In this document: piece by piece, positions 30,535 to 40,943 of the stretch
Layout: the number at the start of each line of letters is the position of its first letter
How positions within the stretch are numbered: the first letter of the stretch is position 1
From: Marinomonas hwangdonensis
Lineage (GTDB): Bacteria; Pseudomonadota; Gammaproteobacteria; Pseudomonadales; Marinomonadaceae
Length of the DNA stretch: 64,000 bases
Direction of reading: 5' to 3'
Assembly (NCBI RefSeq): GCF_003721245.1
Contig: NZ_RIZG01000002.1
Coordinates: 1 to 64,000, forward strand
Program-made: the position numbers and the translations under genes
The notes under the pieces: generated by a model
Databases searched by the model: none
What the model saw: the letters and a program-made list of their open reading frames with translations, nothing else
Told to the model about the DNA's origin: nothing

Positions 30535-31990
30535 AGGCTTTTACCACCTCTAACGCCTCTTCTCTATCATCAAAATGATGTTTAATACCCATTATATCTT
30601 GATACGTTTCATGGCCTTTGCCAGCAATCAAAACGACATCGTCTGGGCCGGATGACAAAATAGCTTGTCGTATTGCCGAACGACGATCAGGTTCATAGCT
30701 AAAGGCCTCATCGGCACTTGTTTGCGCTAAAATATCAGAAAAAATCTGCTCTATTGGCTCAGTACGAGGATTGTCCGAGGTTAACCACACGTAGTCAGCA
30801 TAATGCAAGGCAGCAGACATCATTAAGGGGCGCTTACCTCTGTCTCTGTCACCACCACAACCAAACACACACACTAAACGACCACTTGAATGCTCTCGTA
30901 ATGCTTGTAAAGCCACTTTTAATGCTTCCGAGGTATGAGCATAATCCACCACAACCAGTGGCGCACCGGGCCATTGAATCTTCTCCATACGACCTGGTGC
31001 ACCTTGCAACACAGATAAACCGTCAATCAAGCGTTTCTTATCGCTAACGCCATACCAAAGACTTGTCAGTGCCGCCAAAGCATTTTGTACATTAAAACGC
31101 CCCATCAAAGGCAAAAATATGGCACTTTCACCTTTAGGATGACACAGAATAAAACGACACCCTGTCGGCTCTAATGACAAATTTTTCACGAAAAAATCCG
31201 CTTGTGTATTTTGCTCACTGTAATAATGATGTTGTGAATGCTCTGCAGCGCTTGCCATAAAAGCGGCATAATCATCATCAAGACAAAACACAGCGTGCGA
31301 CACATTAGGAAAAGCAAATAAACGCTGTTTGGCCAGTGCATAGGCGTTCATATCGCCATGATAATCTAGATGATCACGAGAAAGGTTCGAGAATACAGCG
31401 GTTTGAAATGGCACGCCCTCAATACGACCTTGATCAAGCGCATGAGAAGACGCTTCAAAAGCAACAAAGTCTACACCCGATGCAGCCATCTCCATTAAAG
31501 TCCTATGCAAAGACAATACATCTGGAGTCGTTTGCTGAGCAGCCGCTAAACTCTGTATAGGGCCCACACCAAAGGTGCCGATCAAACCACTTGGCAACCC
31601 CACAACTTGCGCCAGCTGTGCCATATAAAAACAGATAGAAGACTTTCCATTTGTACCTGTCACAGCAACCATTTGAGCTGGCATGCGTCCAAAAAAACCA
31701 TGCAAACAAGCCACCAGCAGCGCAGTAGGGTCCGCGACTGGAATCAGCAGAATATCATCGCGCTGTAGGTTTAATACGGCAGGAACCACAGCGACCTGAC
31801 AGCCGCGCGCAACCACATTATCTAAATAACCCCAACCGTTCGAGGTCACACCGGGTAAAGCGAAAAAAACGCACCCATCGTCCGCCTTTCTACTGTCTGT
31901 TTCTAGATGGCTATAAACCGCAAAATGCGGGTCACTCCCTAAAGAGAGGCCCGCTAATTCAAGTAACTGATTATGTGTTATTTCTGACAT
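30524..31990 (-). CDS. murE: UDP-N-acetylmuramoyl-tripeptide synthetase, meso-diaminopimelate type
   Basis: The 488-aa ligase adds the third stem residue. The motif DNPR at 406-409 (in TSDNPRTEP) is the meso-diaminopimelate specificity signature, so the cell wall is of the usual Gram-negative DAP type. The ATP loop GTNGKSS is at 112-118. It begins directly after the ftsI stop with no gap and overlaps murF at its end. Confidence 0.97.
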   Translation of the reverse strand: MSEITHNQLLELAGLSLGSDPHFAVYSHLETDSRKADDGCVFFALPGVTSNGWGYLDNVVARGCQVAVVPAVLNLQRDDILLIPVADPTALLVACLHGFFGRMPAQMVAVTGTNGKSSICFYMAQLAQVVGLPSGLIGTFGVGPIQSLAAAQQTTPDVLSLHRTLMEMAASGVDFVAFEASSHALDQGRIEGVPFQTAVFSNLSRDHLDYHGDMNAYALAKQRLFAFPNVSHAVFCLDDDYAAFMASAAEHSQHHYYSEQNTQADFFVKNLSLEPTGCRFILCHPKGESAIFLPLMGRFNVQNALAALTSLWYGVSDKKRLIDGLSVLQGAPGRMEKIQWPGAPLVVVDYAHTSEALKVALQALREHSSGRLVCVFGCGGDRDRGKRPLMMSAALHYADYVWLTSDNPRTEPIEQIFSDILAQTSADEAFSYEPDRRSAIRQAILSSGPDDVVLIAGKGHETYQDIMGIKHHFDDREEALEVVKAYVN

Positions 31991-33754
31991 TTAGCCACCG
32001 TGCACCACTTGATAAGGAGGCTTTTTAGGGGATATCCGAACCTCTCTGAGCCCTTCAGGTAAATCCGGATAAATATTCAGCGTCGTTAAGGCACCTTCCA
32101 TTACCCTCGAAAAAACCGGCGCTGCGACTTCGCCACCATAATATTCTCGCCCTTTCGGATCGTTAATCATTACTACCATGGCAAGCCTAGGATCAGAGGC
32201 CGGCGCTAGACCAGCAAACAAGGCAATATATTGGTCATATTCATAGCCTTTTGAGCCCACTTTATGCACTGTACCCGTTTTACCTGCTACACGATAACCA
32301 GGTATTTGCGCCGTTCTACCTGAACCCTTCTGCACGACTGCCTCCAACATCTCCACCACATCTTGGGCCACTTTATTCGGTATAATTTGCTTACCTTGAG
32401 CAGGCACATCTTGCTTAAAAATGGTAACCGGCACTCGATAGCCGCCGTTACCCAGCGCCATATAGGCTTGCGCTAATTGCAGCGTAGAAACAGACAAACC
32501 ATAACCATAGGACAAGGTCGCAATTTCCGAAGGATGCCATTTAGGGTGAGATGGCAACACACCACTTGCTTCACCGGGAAACCCGATACCAACAGGAGAC
32601 CCCATCCCTAATTCGTAGTCCATATTCCAGACAGCGTCTTGGGGCAAGGATAGCGCAATTTTCGATGCCCCTACGTTGCTTGACTTAATCAATAATTCTT
32701 CAAAATCAATAACACCGTAGTTTCTCGCGTCACGAATAGTAAAACGCCCAAATCTCATATGACCTGGCGAGGTATCAATTTTTGTCTCTGTTGTATATTG
32801 CCCTGACATCAAAGCCGCAGAAACCGTAAAAGGCTTCATGGTGGAGCCGGGCTCAAAAAGATCAATAACAGCTCGGTTACGAAGATCTTCGTATTCCAAT
32901 ACGGCTCTATCATTTGGGTTATAAGACGGTTGATTCACCATAGCCAGAATCTCGCCAGTCTTAACATCTAGAATGACCGCAGACGCCGAAGTCGCCCTGT
33001 GCTCGGTAACCGCCGCTTTTAATTCTCGATAAGCTAAATATTGCAGCCTTAAATCAATACTGAGCTCTATGTTCTCACCTGGGCGTTCCGTCTGATCGAC
33101 ACCGATACCGCTAATAATGTTACCCGATAAATCTTTTACAAAACTACGACGCCCAGACACACCTTCAAGAGCAGTGTCAAAAGCGAGCTCAATACCCTCC
33201 TGTCCTTTATCGTCTATATTAGTGAACCCCACAACATGTGCAGCGACCTCACCAGCAGGATAAAAGCGCTTATATTCTTTTGTTTTACTAACACCGACAA
33301 CATTTGCCGCCATGATCGAATCCGCTTCAGTGGGCGGTATCTGACGTCTCAGGTACATGAAAGAACGACTTTTATTTGCTTCAAATCGCTCCTGCAACCA
33401 CGCTCGACCAACCCCCATAACTTCTGCAAGGCGTTTTATTTCTTCTTCTGGACCCGTTTTTTTCTCAACATCGACTGGCACATTCCACAAGACTCTTGGA
33501 TTCGCTATTATCGTCCACGTTGGGGTGCTTACCGCCAAGGGCTCACCCCGACGATCCAAAATCATGCCTCGTGTCGCTGGAATGGCCTCGGTTCTCACCG
33601 CACGGATCTCACCTTGGTTTTTTAAAAACGCATTATCCACCGCAGTCAAATAGAAAAGCCGACCGCCCGCAATGAAAAACAACAACAAGGCAATGCCGTA
33701 GACAAATCTGAAACGCCATTTTTCTGGGGTATGTGGTCTATTGTCAATATTCAT
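31991..33754 (-). CDS. ftsI: septal peptidoglycan transpeptidase PBP3 (FtsI)
   Basis: The 587-aa divisome transpeptidase cross-links septal peptidoglycan. It has a short cytoplasmic N-terminus, one membrane anchor (about 17-37), a pedestal domain with RGMILDRRGEPLAVS (about 62-76), and the penicillin-binding domain with S304-T-M-K, S358-S-N and K492-T-G motifs. Length matches E. coli (588). It overlaps ftsL by 4 nt and abuts murE. Confidence 0.98.
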   Translation of the reverse strand: MNIDNRPHTPEKWRFRFVYGIALLLFFIAGGRLFYLTAVDNAFLKNQGEIRAVRTEAIPATRGMILDRRGEPLAVSTPTWTIIANPRVLWNVPVDVEKKTGPEEEIKRLAEVMGVGRAWLQERFEANKSRSFMYLRRQIPPTEADSIMAANVVGVSKTKEYKRFYPAGEVAAHVVGFTNIDDKGQEGIELAFDTALEGVSGRRSFVKDLSGNIISGIGVDQTERPGENIELSIDLRLQYLAYRELKAAVTEHRATSASAVILDVKTGEILAMVNQPSYNPNDRAVLEYEDLRNRAVIDLFEPGSTMKPFTVSAALMSGQYTTETKIDTSPGHMRFGRFTIRDARNYGVIDFEELLIKSSNVGASKIALSLPQDAVWNMDYELGMGSPVGIGFPGEASGVLPSHPKWHPSEIATLSYGYGLSVSTLQLAQAYMALGNGGYRVPVTIFKQDVPAQGKQIIPNKVAQDVVEMLEAVVQKGSGRTAQIPGYRVAGKTGTVHKVGSKGYEYDQYIALFAGLAPASDPRLAMVVMINDPKGREYYGGEVAAPVFSRVMEGALTTLNIYPDLPEGLREVRISPKKPPYQVVHGG

Positions 33755-34026
33755 GGCTTCACTATTACCAATTCATCCTGAGTAGGGGCTCTCATCTTCA
33801 AGTCTCTAATTGCAGCTTGCTCCAAACGACTTGGCTGAGTAAGGGCACTTTGCTCAAGTAGCAACTGCCCCCACCTCACCTCATAGTTCACTTCATCCTG
33901 CTTTAGCGTCTGAAGATATGAGAAATCTTTTCTAAAATCATAAACTTGAAATACAACGGATATAGACACTAGGGTCAACACCACCACACCCAAAAAAAAC
34001 ACATGTGGCATAAAACGCTTAGTCAC
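33751..34026 (-). CDS. ftsL: cell division protein FtsL
   Basis: The 91-aa bitopic protein forms the FtsQLB complex. It has a single membrane segment (about 8-26, [18 protein letters not shown]) and a periplasmic coiled coil (about 30-80). Sequence conservation in this family is low; the call rests on size, topology and position between rsmH (8-nt overlap) and ftsI (4-nt overlap). Confidence 0.93.
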   Translation of the reverse strand: MTKRFMPHVFFLGVVVLTLVSISVVFQVYDFRKDFSYLQTLKQDEVNYEVRWGQLLLEQSALTQPSRLEQAAIRDLKMRAPTQDELVIVKP

Positions 34027-34957
34027 TCACTCGCTCCAAAACACGCAATACCGCGCTTCTCGAACGAACATTATCACTGACTTCTGATTGCGACGGTTTG
34101 ATCGCTTTACCGATGGTTTTGAACTTGATATCCAAATGGGCGTTACGAATAGGTAAGTGTCGCGGCAACTCTGGCCCTTTCGCTCTTAACTTCATAAAAC
34201 GCTTAACAATGCGATCCTCTAGGGAATGAAAGCTAATAACCACTAGGCGGCCACCGACTTTTAATGCGTCTGCTGCAGCATCTAAGCCGACTTCGAGATC
34301 ACCAAGCTCATTATTGATATGAATTCTTATCCCTTGAAAAGCACGGGTTGCCGGATTCTTTCCTTTTTCCCAAGAAGGGTTGGCTTCTGCCACAATTTTT
34401 GAAAGCTGTAATGTCGTTAAGATTGGAGTGTGCGCGCGATACTCACAGATGGCTTTGGCGATACGACGAGAAAACCGTTCCTCACCATATTGAAACATTA
34501 CATCCGCCATGTCTTTTTCGCTGACGGTGGCTATCCACTGAGCCGCACTCATGCCTTTACTTGGATTCATCCGCATATCAAGCGGGCCATCATTCATAAA
34601 ACTAAAACCACGCTCAGCGTCGTCAATTTGTGGCGATGACACCCCTAGATCCATCATCACACCATCCACTTTGTTGGTATCAAAGGTGCTCTGTATATGT
34701 TCAGCCATGTTGGCGAAACTGTCTTGTACTATAGTGAAGCGAGAATCCGCCTGCTCTAGTATCTTGCCATGCTCTATCGCAACAGGGTCTTTATCAAAGC
34801 CAAGTAAGCGTCCGTTTTCAAGACGTTCTAACACTAAGCGAGTGTGACCGCCTCGGCCAAACGTGCCATCAACATACAGGCCGTTCTTATCCGTTACCAA
34901 CATGTCAACGGACTCATCGAGCATCACGCTTATATGTTCTGCCATCGTCTTTGTCAT
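34019..34957 (-). CDS. rsmH: 16S rRNA (cytosine-1402-N4)-methyltransferase RsmH
   Basis: The 312-aa SAM-dependent enzyme methylates C1402 in the ribosomal decoding centre. The SAM motif [16 protein letters not shown] (about 29-44), [20 protein letters not shown] and [16 protein letters not shown] are family signatures. Length matches E. coli (313). The ATG overlaps the mraZ stop by 4 nt. Confidence 0.97.
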   Translation of the reverse strand: MTKTMAEHISVMLDESVDMLVTDKNGLYVDGTFGRGGHTRLVLERLENGRLLGFDKDPVAIEHGKILEQADSRFTIVQDSFANMAEHIQSTFDTNKVDGVMMDLGVSSPQIDDAERGFSFMNDGPLDMRMNPSKGMSAAQWIATVSEKDMADVMFQYGEERFSRRIAKAICEYRAHTPILTTLQLSKIVAEANPSWEKGKNPATRAFQGIRIHINNELGDLEVGLDAAADALKVGGRLVVISFHSLEDRIVKRFMKLRAKGPELPRHLPIRNAHLDIKFKTIGKAIKPSQSEVSDNVRSRSAVLRVLERVSD

Positions 34958-35409
34958 AAAGAAATATCCATCACGGTTTCCAGTTGTAAGTCATCTATGG
35001 CGTCTTGAGATAAGTATTCTTCTCGCTGAGCGTCCCACTCAGCTTGACTCCATATTTCAATTTTATTCCCTTGACCCAAAAGCGTAACCTTTCGTTCAAG
35101 CTTGGCAAAATCTCGCAGTGGTATTGGCAACAGAATGCGCCCAGCGGAATCAATTTCCAAATCTGTCGCATGCCCCACAAGTAAACGTTGTAGTCGACGC
35201 GCTTGCGGTTGAAAACTTGGCAACTTATCTAGCTTTTCTTGAATCTGTTCCCACTCAGATAACGGGTACAACAACAAGCATCTCGAAGCCGGATCAATCG
35301 TGACCACAACACCCTGCTCGTCATACAGTGCAAAATCATCACGCAAACGTGCTGGCAAGGACATACGCCCTTTTGCATCAACACTCACTTGATGAATTCC
35401 ACGAAACAT
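34954..35409 (-). CDS. mraZ: transcriptional regulator / division protein MraZ
   Basis: The 151-aa protein has two AbrB/SpoVT-like double-psi barrel halves with the family DxxxR motifs ([17 protein letters not shown] near residue 9, [17 protein letters not shown] near 87). In E. coli MraZ represses the dcw cluster by binding TGGGN repeats. I chose ATG 35409 (MFRGIHQ), which matches the family start; ATG at 35415 and GTG at 35421 are alternatives adding two or four residues. A three-repeat operator lies immediately upstream at 35416-35440. Confidence 0.96.
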   Translation of the reverse strand: MFRGIHQVSVDAKGRMSLPARLRDDFALYDEQGVVVTIDPASRCLLLYPLSEWEQIQEKLDKLPSFQPQARRLQRLLVGHATDLEIDSAGRILLPIPLRDFAKLERKVTLLGQGNKIEIWSQAEWDAQREEYLSQDAIDDLQLETVMDISL

Positions 35410-35415
35410 TGTCAT

Positions 35416-35440
35416 ACCCACTTATCGACACTTTATCCCA
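35416..35440 (-). promoter_or_regulatory. MraZ operator (three spaced TGGGN-type repeats)
   Basis: On the minus strand TGGGA, TGTCG and TGGGT occur with exactly 5 nt between consecutive repeats, the spacing of the MraZ box described in E. coli. The middle repeat is degenerate. The last repeat touches the alternative ATG at 35415. A weak candidate promoter (TTTACT-17 nt-TTAAAT) lies just upstream. This fits autorepression of the dcw cluster. Confidence 0.7.
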
Positions 35441-35468
35441 CAATTTAACACTATTTGTGTAAAAGAGT

Positions 35469-35512
35469 AAAAAAAAACCGCACAAGAGGCGCAAATTAGC
35501 CTTGGCGGTTTT
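35469..35512 (-). terminator. terminator after rnpB
   Basis: On the minus strand AAAACCGC pairs with GCGGTTTT, with an inner CAAGGC-type stem, followed by ten T residues. It lies about 107 nt past the mature 3' end of RNase P RNA and just before the mraZ promoter region, isolating the two units. Confidence 0.82.
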
Positions 35513-35618
35513 AGATCAGAGCGAGATAGAAACGAAAAGCATCAAGTAAAAGATAGGAATAAGAAAAAAATAAGGGTAATGCCAGAAAGGAACGCGTCGT
35601 GACGAAGAAAATAGGGGT

Positions 35619-35966
35619 GCAAGTTGGCCGATAAGCCGGGTTCTGTCGTGGACAGTCATTCATCTAATACGTACATCACTGCACGTCTTTAGCAACCTAC
35701 CCGAACTCAGCGCGGGTCACGCCAAAGAGTTCCTATTTGGTCTTGCTTCAAGTGGGGTTTACCTAGCCACGAACTGTTGCCAGTCGCGCGGTGCGCTCTT
35801 ACCGCACCATTTCAACCTTACCGGCAGTAAACTGCTTAGGCGGTGTATTTTCTGCTGCACTTTCCGTAGGCTCACGCCCCCCAGGCGTTACCTGGCACTT
35901 TACCCTGCGAAGCCCGGACTTTCCTCCCCCCAATACATTGGGCGGCGACTGCCTAGCCAACTTGCG
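35619..35966 (-). ncRNA. rnpB: RNase P RNA component (bacterial type A)
   Basis: This catalytic RNA removes 5' leaders from tRNA precursors. The minus strand carries GGAGGAAAGTCCGGGCTTCG, GCCAGGTAACGCCTGGGGGG, GGTGCGGTAAGAGCGCACCG, the CAAATAGGAAC block and the 3' segment GATGAATGACTGTCCACGA with CAGAACCCGGCTTATCGGCC. The P1 helix closes the molecule: GCAAGTTGGC at 35965-35956 pairs exactly with GCCAACTTGC at 35628-35619. End positions are estimated from P1 and may be off by a few bases. Confidence 0.97.
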
Positions 35967-35972
35967 AGGCGC

Positions 35973-36001
35973 ATGGTACTGATCTATCAGTATAATAACA
36001 A
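35973..36001 (-). promoter_or_regulatory. rnpB promoter
   Basis: On the minus strand TTGTTA and TACCAT are separated by 17 nt, and the -10 box is followed by the GC-rich discriminator GCGCCTC, after which the P1 helix of RNase P RNA begins 7-8 nt downstream. The geometry predicts transcription starting at the mature 5' end. Confidence 0.68.
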
Positions 36002-36039
36002 GTTATTTTTAGATCCCACCCCAACACCTATTGAATACA

Positions 36040-37347
36040 CTAAGCAACAGGCAGCTGAAAACATACTTCTAGACCACCTTTCTCAAGGTTACGAGCGGTT
36101 ATTTGGCCTTTGTGGGCACGCACTATACGTTGTGAAATAGTCAATCCAACTCCAAACCCACCACTATTAGCCTCTCTTGCCTCAGACGAACGGTAAAATG
36201 CATGAAAGATCTTTTCGAGCTTATCATCTGAAACCCCAGGACCATTATCTCGTACATAGATATACGCCATACCGGCTTTCTCCTGTGTTTCAACTTCAAT
36301 AACCCCCTCATTTCCTGCATAAAAACAGGCATTACGCAGCACATTTTCAATCGCATGTCGTAACTGCAAGGGATCACCCAGAATACTTTTTGGCAAGCGC
36401 CCCACTTTTGAAATACTAATCCCCTTGAGCTGACTCTCAAAACTCACATCATCCACAATGTCTTTAAGCCAACTCTGGAAGTCCACAGTTTCTTTTACCA
36501 AGGAAGCCACTTCTAACCGACTTAAGGTTAACACCTGACCAATTAATTCATCGAGCTCATGGAGCTCGTCACGAATACGATCTAAATAGCCTTTTTGAGA
36601 CTCCATCCCATATTTATCTTCCGCTATAGTAAGTGCAACCTCGATACGCGCAAGAGGGGTTCTAAGCTCATGAGAAACATCTCGCATTAACCTTTCTTTA
36701 GAAGAAAGCAATGTCTCGATTCGCCCTGCCATTTCATTAAATTCGCGAGCCAATTTACCCACAGCATCGCTGCGCCGCGCCAATTTTTCTTCCACCCTTG
36801 CCGACATGTCACCATGCCCAAACGATCGAGCCGCGCGCTGTAATTTAAGCAGCGGCCCCAATAACCAATAAGCCAATACGCCACTTGATACCAACAACCC
36901 TAAGAGAGAAAAACCTACCACGGCTTCGGGTGACAAGGCATCAATTTCAGCGTTTGGCTTAAATATCAGCAAATATTGCACGTTACTGCCGCCAATAACC
37001 TGAATAAACTGACTATGCAAAAAATCAGCCGAAGGGCGGGCTGCTGGACTGGGGGTGTTTTGCTCCCTGAAGTTGCGCGGCAATGGCTTCAATAGCGGCA
37101 AGCCATTTTCTTTATAAAGATAGATGGTTCCAGATAAGCGTTTTTCGGCTTTTTTTGTTTCCTCTTGCAAAGCAACAATGCCAAATTTTTCATAACCAGC
37201 CACTAACTGCACGCCCACATCACCCAACACATCGGCCGAAACTTGATTGCGCTTTTGCAAAAACTCAACCAAACCCAAACCAATACTGACCACAATAATA
37301 TTGGACAACAAAACCACTAGGAAAACGCGCAGAAAAGTATTCTTCAT
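36040..37347 (-). CDS. cpxA: CpxA-like envelope-stress sensor histidine kinase
   Basis: The 435-aa inner membrane kinase has membrane segments at about 7-29 and 143-165, a periplasmic sensor of about 110 residues, a HAMP domain (about 166-218), the phospho-acceptor H226 in SHELRTPLARIE and a C-terminal ATPase domain with NVLRNACFYA and DNGPGVSDDKLEKIF. Similarity to CpxA is in the kinase core and in the partner regulator; the sensor domain is divergent, so the signal is unknown. It lies 6 nt after the regulator gene and would read toward rnpB with no clear terminator between them. Confidence 0.82.
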   Translation of the reverse strand: MKNTFLRVFLVVLLSNIIVVSIGLGLVEFLQKRNQVSADVLGDVGVQLVAGYEKFGIVALQEETKKAEKRLSGTIYLYKENGLPLLKPLPRNFREQNTPSPAARPSADFLHSQFIQVIGGSNVQYLLIFKPNAEIDALSPEAVVGFSLLGLLVSSGVLAYWLLGPLLKLQRAARSFGHGDMSARVEEKLARRSDAVGKLAREFNEMAGRIETLLSSKERLMRDVSHELRTPLARIEVALTIAEDKYGMESQKGYLDRIRDELHELDELIGQVLTLSRLEVASLVKETVDFQSWLKDIVDDVSFESQLKGISISKVGRLPKSILGDPLQLRHAIENVLRNACFYAGNEGVIEVETQEKAGMAYIYVRDNGPGVSDDKLEKIFHAFYRSSEAREANSGGFGVGLTISQRIVRAHKGQITARNLEKGGLEVCFQLPVA

Positions 37348-37353
37348 AAAACG

Positions 37354-38052
37354 CTATGCACCTTGCTCATTAGCAACAAATATATAACCAACCCCGCGCA
37401 CGGTTTTAATACGAGGGTCGCCATTCTCTAAGCAACCAATTTTTTTACGCAAGTTACTGATGTGCATATCCAAACTACGATCATACATGGTGAGCTTGCG
37501 CCCCAGCGCTTTTTCCGAAAGCTCTTGCTTCGTCAGCACTTGACCGGGAGCCATTAACATACACTCCAACAAGGTATACTCAGAAGTCGTTAGCTCTACC
37601 AATTCACCCAATAAATACACAGTGCGATCTTTGCGACGCAACAAAACACCAGACAATTCAATATCCGCTGTTGGATCATCATCACGCTCTTGAGTTGATC
37701 TTCTCAAAATTGCTTTTATACGGGCTAACAATTCACGCGGATTAAAAGGTTTTGACAAATAATCATCCGCACCCATCTCCAATCCTAGAATACGATCAAT
37801 ATCATCACCCTTAGCCGTTAGCATAATCACAGGCACCGAGCACTTATTACGAATTTGCTTTAACGTTTCAAAGCCATCCAACTCAGGCATCATTACATCA
37901 AGAATAACAATATCAGGCATCTCTACCGCCATCATATCCAACGCCTCACGCCCATTCCAAGCGTGTGACACATCGTACCCTTCCCCATCAAAGTATTCCT
38001 TAATGAGATCCGATAAACGAGCATCATCATCAGCAAGCAGCAATTTAACCAT
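37354..38052 (-). CDS. cpxR: CpxR-like OmpR-family response regulator
   Basis: The 232-aa regulator has a receiver domain (1-118; acidic D8-D10, phospho-acceptor D52 in LDVMMPELDG, K101) and a winged-helix DNA-binding domain (about 130-228; LTTSEYTLLECML, DMHISNLRKKIG, RTVRGVGYIF). Stretches such as SVPVIMLTAKGDDIDRILG resemble CpxR closely. It is encoded directly upstream of its kinase. A CpxR-like box in its upstream region suggests autoregulation. Confidence 0.86.
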   Translation of the reverse strand: MVKLLLADDDARLSDLIKEYFDGEGYDVSHAWNGREALDMMAVEMPDIVILDVMMPELDGFETLKQIRNKCSVPVIMLTAKGDDIDRILGLEMGADDYLSKPFNPRELLARIKAILRRSTQERDDDPTADIELSGVLLRRKDRTVYLLGELVELTTSEYTLLECMLMAPGQVLTKQELSEKALGRKLTMYDRSLDMHISNLRKKIGCLENGDPRIKTVRGVGYIFVANEQGA

Positions 38053-38143
38053 AATCCTTTCCTCTTGATTTACGTTTCGAGACAGACAGCCTCACACACA
38101 ACTGTAAATATTACCCTAGCGGCCAGTGAACTTCGCCGTCCCT

Positions 38144-38158
38144 TTTCACACAATTTAC
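38144..38158 (-). promoter_or_regulatory. possible CpxR box upstream of cpxR
   Basis: The minus strand reads GTAAA-TTGTG-TGAAA, close to the CpxR consensus GTAAA-N5-GTAAA with two mismatches in the second half. It lies about 90 nt before the cpxR start, a position compatible with autoactivation. Confidence 0.4.
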
Positions 38159-38198
38159 AAAGAATACTGACATCTTGACCACAGCATGCAATAAACAT

Positions 38199-38225
38199 AA
38201 AAAAAGCCGCTTAAAGCGGCTTTTT
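38199..38225 (-). terminator. terminator after purA
   Basis: AAAAAGCCGC and GCGGCTTTTT flank a 5-nt loop, with T runs on both strands. On the minus strand it ends the hisZ-purA unit 35 nt past the purA stop, before the cpxRA promoter region. Confidence 0.92.
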
Positions 38226-38260
38226 CAAAGCAAACAATGTTATCGAATATAACTAATCAA

Positions 38261-39574
<1,314 letters not shown>

Positions 39575-39596
39575 TTAGATAGTTCTTAAAAAAAGT

Positions 39597-40775
39597 CTAG
39601 CTTTGGACTGGCACTAACTGCCAAGCCTCATTTACGAAATCCAACTTAAAATCTGCCGTTTTTTTGTCATTAACCCCAAGAGACTCAACAACGCGATATC
39701 CTTCTGCTCGCAGACTGTTAGCTTTTTGCCATAAATCATTACAAGACGATGTTGGCATTAATACGGTTTTTGAGTGAGTAACAACCACGTCCGACAAAGC
39801 AACGAGCGCTTTTAAATCTGTACTAAAGCCCGTGGCTGGACGCGAACGACCAAACACTTCACCAATATTATTGTAACGCCCGCCTCTGGCAATGGCATTA
39901 CCATGCCCAGGAACGTAAGCAGCAAACACCACCCCAGTGTGGTAACTATAGGAAACCAAATCACTGAGATCAAAATGCAAACCAACACCAGAGAAACGAT
40001 GGCATATTGCCGCGCTAATCAGCTTTAACTGGGTAATAGCGTTTTGTATTAACGGACTGATTGTACCGAACAAGTTGGCTGCTTTATCCAGTACATCCTT
40101 GTTACCACACAAACGAGGCAAGGTAACCAGCCATTCCTTTTGTGTTGCACTTAACAACGTAAGAGAATCAACATATCTGTCTAACTCAGGCAAATCTTTG
40201 GCTTTATAAAGATCAATCAATTTTTCTTCTTGATCCTTATTGAGGTCACACGCCGTCAGAACACCAGTTACAACATCTACGTGCCCAAGATCAAGAACAA
40301 CATTAGACAAACCGGCCAACGACAAGGTTTGTAGCATCAAAGACAAGACTTCAATGTCACTTTCTACACCGCCGTGACCAAAAATTTCGGCACCTAATTG
40401 AATAGGGCTTCTAGTACCATCTAAGCCTGCTGGCATGGTTCTTAGCACGCTACCACAGTAACTTAAACGTTCAACCGCATTCCCTTTCAGGCAATGCGCG
40501 TCGATTCTCGCAACTTGAGACGTAAAGTCTGCACGAATACCTAGAAGTCGACCTGACAACTGATCAGTCACTTTAAACGTCTCAATCTCTAGATCAGAAC
40601 CAGCACCCGTAAGAAGCGAATCTAAATACTCTAAGAGAGGAGGTATTACTAATTGATAGCCCCATTTTTCATGGAGATTAAGCAGAGTTCTTCTAAGATG
40701 TTCTATTTTAGCCGCTTGCTCAGGCAACGCCTCATCAACGCCTTCTGGAAGCAACCAACGATCTGCCAATGTCAT
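39597..40775 (-). CDS. hisZ: ATP phosphoribosyltransferase regulatory subunit HisZ
   Basis: The 392-aa HisRS paralogue forms the hetero-octameric first enzyme of histidine synthesis with short-form HisG, which must be encoded elsewhere. It resembles the catalytic domain of histidyl-tRNA synthetase (LVIPPLLEYLDSLLTG, IRADFTSQVARIDA, GIRADFT-type motif 2) but lacks the anticodon-binding domain. Translation starts at 40775 with AGAGG 8 nt upstream. Another ATG immediately followed by TAA overlaps this start (ATGTAATG). Confidence 0.94.
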   Translation of the reverse strand: MTLADRWLLPEGVDEALPEQAAKIEHLRRTLLNLHEKWGYQLVIPPLLEYLDSLLTGAGSDLEIETFKVTDQLSGRLLGIRADFTSQVARIDAHCLKGNAVERLSYCGSVLRTMPAGLDGTRSPIQLGAEIFGHGGVESDIEVLSLMLQTLSLAGLSNVVLDLGHVDVVTGVLTACDLNKDQEEKLIDLYKAKDLPELDRYVDSLTLLSATQKEWLVTLPRLCGNKDVLDKAANLFGTISPLIQNAITQLKLISAAICHRFSGVGLHFDLSDLVSYSYHTGVVFAAYVPGHGNAIARGGRYNNIGEVFGRSRPATGFSTDLKALVALSDVVVTHSKTVLMPTSSCNDLWQKANSLRAEGYRVVESLGVNDKKTADFKLDFVNEAWQLVPVQS

Positions 40776-40791
40776 TACATTATCCTCTTAG

Positions 40792-40851
40792 CTTGTGTCA
40801 GCAAAAGAAGTGACAATCTAAGAAACCTCACAATCACAACACAAGTCACTT
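40792..40851 (-). promoter_or_regulatory. paired inverted repeats in hisZ leader
   Basis: On the minus strand AAGTGACTTGTGT (40851-40839) is followed by GTCACTT (40814-40808) and then ACACAAG (40798-40792). Each 7-mer half pairs with one half of the first block, giving an A-B-A'-B' order that could fold as an H-type pseudoknot or act as a protein site. A weak promoter candidate (TTGTGT-17 nt-TTAGAT) overlaps it. No function is known. Confidence 0.45.
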
Positions 40852-40943
40852 TATTCATTTAAGCGCACACTTATGTTAGATATCGACACCAGCAGAGAGT
40901 GCCTACCACGGTTTCTAACTAGATTTTCTTTATTTTGACCATT

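Noticed and set aside
39597..40775. Histidyl-tRNA synthetase
   Set aside because: The protein lacks the C-terminal anticodon domain, is 392 aa long, and sits next to purA, all of which fit HisZ.
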